A stretch of DNA of 64,000 nucleotides from an uncultured Psychroserpens sp. (GTDB lineage: Bacteria > Bacteroidota > Bacteroidia > Flavobacteriales > Flavobacteriaceae): the NCBI RefSeq assembly GCF_947492715.1, contig NZ_CANLNS010000001.1, forward strand, positions 806,001 through 870,000, written 5' to 3'. Positions 62,661-64,000 of this stretch are shown here, in pieces. The stretch's first letter is position 1. The number at the start of each line of letters is the position of its first letter. Position numbers and translations under genes: made by a program. The notes beneath the pieces are model-generated. The model ran no database searches. It was not told where the DNA came from and was given only the letters and a program-made list of their open reading frames with translations.

Positions 62661-64000
62661 TTATTTTATTGACTCTAAAACCAGTATGATTTTGTTAAAA
62701 TCAGCAGCACTATTTATCACTTTCCTAAACTCTTCAAACAACGATACATCCATTATATTTTTTCTATAATGTTCATCGGCTTTAATTTTAAGAATATTAT
62801 TATCCAATTCATAAAATGACTTAAATGAGACTATGTCCTGGCCATTTAGCGCATAAGAATTGCTAATATTTATATCCTCTAGATTAACCACTTTATAACC
62901 TTCTGGTATATGGACATTAATTGTTCTGAGATAAGCTCTATTAAATTCATTCTCTATTGGTAAAATCCGCTTTTTTTCTTGATACATCTGAGTTTGCTGG
63001 CCAATTAATTCACCTATTTTTAAAAATATCTTTTCTCCAGCGATTTCGGTAAAGGCATCTGATTTGAATGAGATATTTACTTCAAAAGGTTTTTTACCAA
63101 ACAATTTTGGGTCGTCATTTACGACTTTTTTCTCCAATATTTCAGCATTATCATCAAGGTTTTTAGCAAACGAATCAATGAGATCTTCTTTGTCTTCTTT
63201 ATTAGCTAAATGTATAAATGGCTGAATATACATAGCATAATACCCACTCATTGAACGGTTTAAGCCAATCACGTTTTCTGTTAAGTCATCTTTATCAAAT
63301 TCAACATTAATAATCATATTATCAAATGTGTTTTCAGCTTTAATTGCATCTATATACCTCACCTTACCAACACCTGATTTAAAACCACTAAGATTAACCT
63401 CTTTTACAAACAAACCATAGTTATCTGTTAAATAAGCTGGCGGATATCCATAACGTGTATCAATTTCTTCTGGACTTAAATACGTTTTAAAGTCTGGAAA
63501 ATAGAATAAAACATCTGTTAAAAAGTTAATAGCTTCAAAATCTTTATCAAATTTAAGATCCTGCCTATTTGATGTAAAAACTAGCTCGTGCTTTATTCCT
63601 AAAGTTCGAAAAATAGATATATAAAGTTTTATTACTCCAGACTCACTGGCTATGTCTTTTGTTAATATCTGTTCTAAATTTTCTAAAGCATCGTCTGATG
63701 TATCAGATATATAGACTGTTGTTTTAATATAGCTTTCAATCTCTCGAATGATTGTTTCAAAATTCTCTTTATCGGTAATATCAATTTTAGAGATAAATTT
63801 ATTTATCAGTTCATTAACTTTTTTCGAATATTCTGGGTAATAAAAAGCATACAAATTTTTTGTTGTAGTGCTATGAGATGCAAATCCTATATTATTATTC
63901 ACCAAATTTTTATTAAGCTTATAAACTATAAAACCTTTTGAGGCATTATAGGCTGAAAACGTCTCCTCTTCAAGTGCCTCGATATTATCGGCAATCATTT
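62661..64000 (-). CDS. DUF3857/transglutaminase-like protein, 5' end outside window
   Basis: At least 445 residues are visible and the frame remains open to the window edge, so the true start lies beyond. The part from about 100 to 170 (ASESGVIKLYISIFRTLGIKHELVFTSNRQD) matches the transglutaminase-like section that follows DUF3857 in Bacteroidetes exported proteins, though the usual catalytic Cys is replaced by Gly/Val-Ile, so it is likely non-catalytic. Beta-rich C-terminal sections follow. The role is unknown. Confidence 0.7.
   Translation of the reverse strand, partial: MIADNIEALEEETFSAYNASKGFIVYKLNKNLVNNNIGFASHSTTTKNLYAFYYPEYSKKVNELINKFISKIDITDKENFETIIREIESYIKTTVYISDTSDDALENLEQILTKDIASESGVIKLYISIFRTLGIKHELVFTSNRQDLKFDKDFEAINFLTDVLFYFPDFKTYLSPEEIDTRYGYPPAYLTDNYGLFVKEVNLSGFKSGVGKVRYIDAIKAENTFDNMIINVEFDKDDLTENVIGLNRSMSGYYAMYIQPFIHLANKEDKEDLIDSFAKNLDDNAEILEKKVVNDDPKLFGKKPFEVNISFKSDAFTEIAGEKIFLKIGELIGQQTQMYQEKKRILPIENEFNRAYLRTINVHIPEGYKVVNLEDINISNSYALNGQDIVSFKSFYELDNNILKIKADEHYRKNIMDVSLFEEFRKVINSAADFNKIILVLESIK

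Overview
The window reads as a chromosomal segment of a marine-type member of the Flavobacteriia (Bacteroidetes). The DNA is AT-rich. Two proteins carry type IX secretion (T9SS) C-terminal sorting domains. Several promoters match the Bacteroidetes -7 box TAnnTTTG. Lipoproteins are abundant, there is a SpvB/FG-GAP/RHS giant protein and an M13 lipoprotein peptidase, and the polyamine genes are of flavobacterial type. No transposase, integrase, phage gene or CRISPR array was seen.

Region 1 (1-10.6 kb) is a polymorphic-toxin island on the + strand. It holds the 3' end of a toxin with a type-23-like tip and a downstream lipoprotein. A T9SS-exported protein with a duplicated domain follows, then a 2153-residue SpvB/FG-GAP/RHS protein ending in an HEYGH metallopeptidase-like tip, and another lipoprotein. 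Both lipoproteins are followed by the same repeat: a near-perfect hairpin plus a truncated 3' end of ssb. The intact ssb lies about 6 kb further on.

Region 2 (11-31 kb) is mostly housekeeping. A polyamine operon (arginine decarboxylase, agmatinase, deoxyhypusine-synthase-like enzyme) sits behind a leader stem-loop. Then come NUDIX and VOC genes, an ssb paralogue whose ATG has become ATA, and ssb itself. Further on are a CBS protein, M13 peptidase, SDR threonine dehydrogenase, PlsC, bacilliredoxin, a TerB/DnaJ protein, a DksA-type zinc finger, and an ECF sigma factor with a large membrane partner.

Region 3 (31.1-43.0 kb, - strand) is a second RHS locus. In transcription order it has a SpvB-like 1142-residue protein, a small secreted protein, a 1257-residue RHS protein with a zincin-like tip, and its lipoprotein. 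Next is a silent RHS 3' fragment with a JAMM-like tip and its own lipoprotein, then an orphan lipoprotein. A 244-bp near-identical block links the silent and active RHS genes. Short MITE-like elements sit at the seams. This is the most interesting part of the window: it looks like a toxin-tip replacement locus in which the complete tips are metallopeptidase-like and the putative immunity proteins are lipoproteins.

Region 4 (43.5-64 kb) begins with an unrecognised pair (one possibly TULIP/P47-like), a lipoprotein, and a membrane protein/histidine kinase/LuxR regulator unit. A metal-homeostasis block follows: a DtxR-family repressor with a perfect 16-bp palindrome next to its -7 box, an outer-membrane-like protein, a four-gene Mn/Zn/Fe ABC transporter, and FeoA-FeoB with a tiny Cys-rich partner. 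The window ends with SCO1, an M1 aminopeptidase carrying a T9SS domain, RseP, tRNA-Asn, an orphan pseudo-receiver regulator, and the 3' part of a DUF3857/transglutaminase-like gene.
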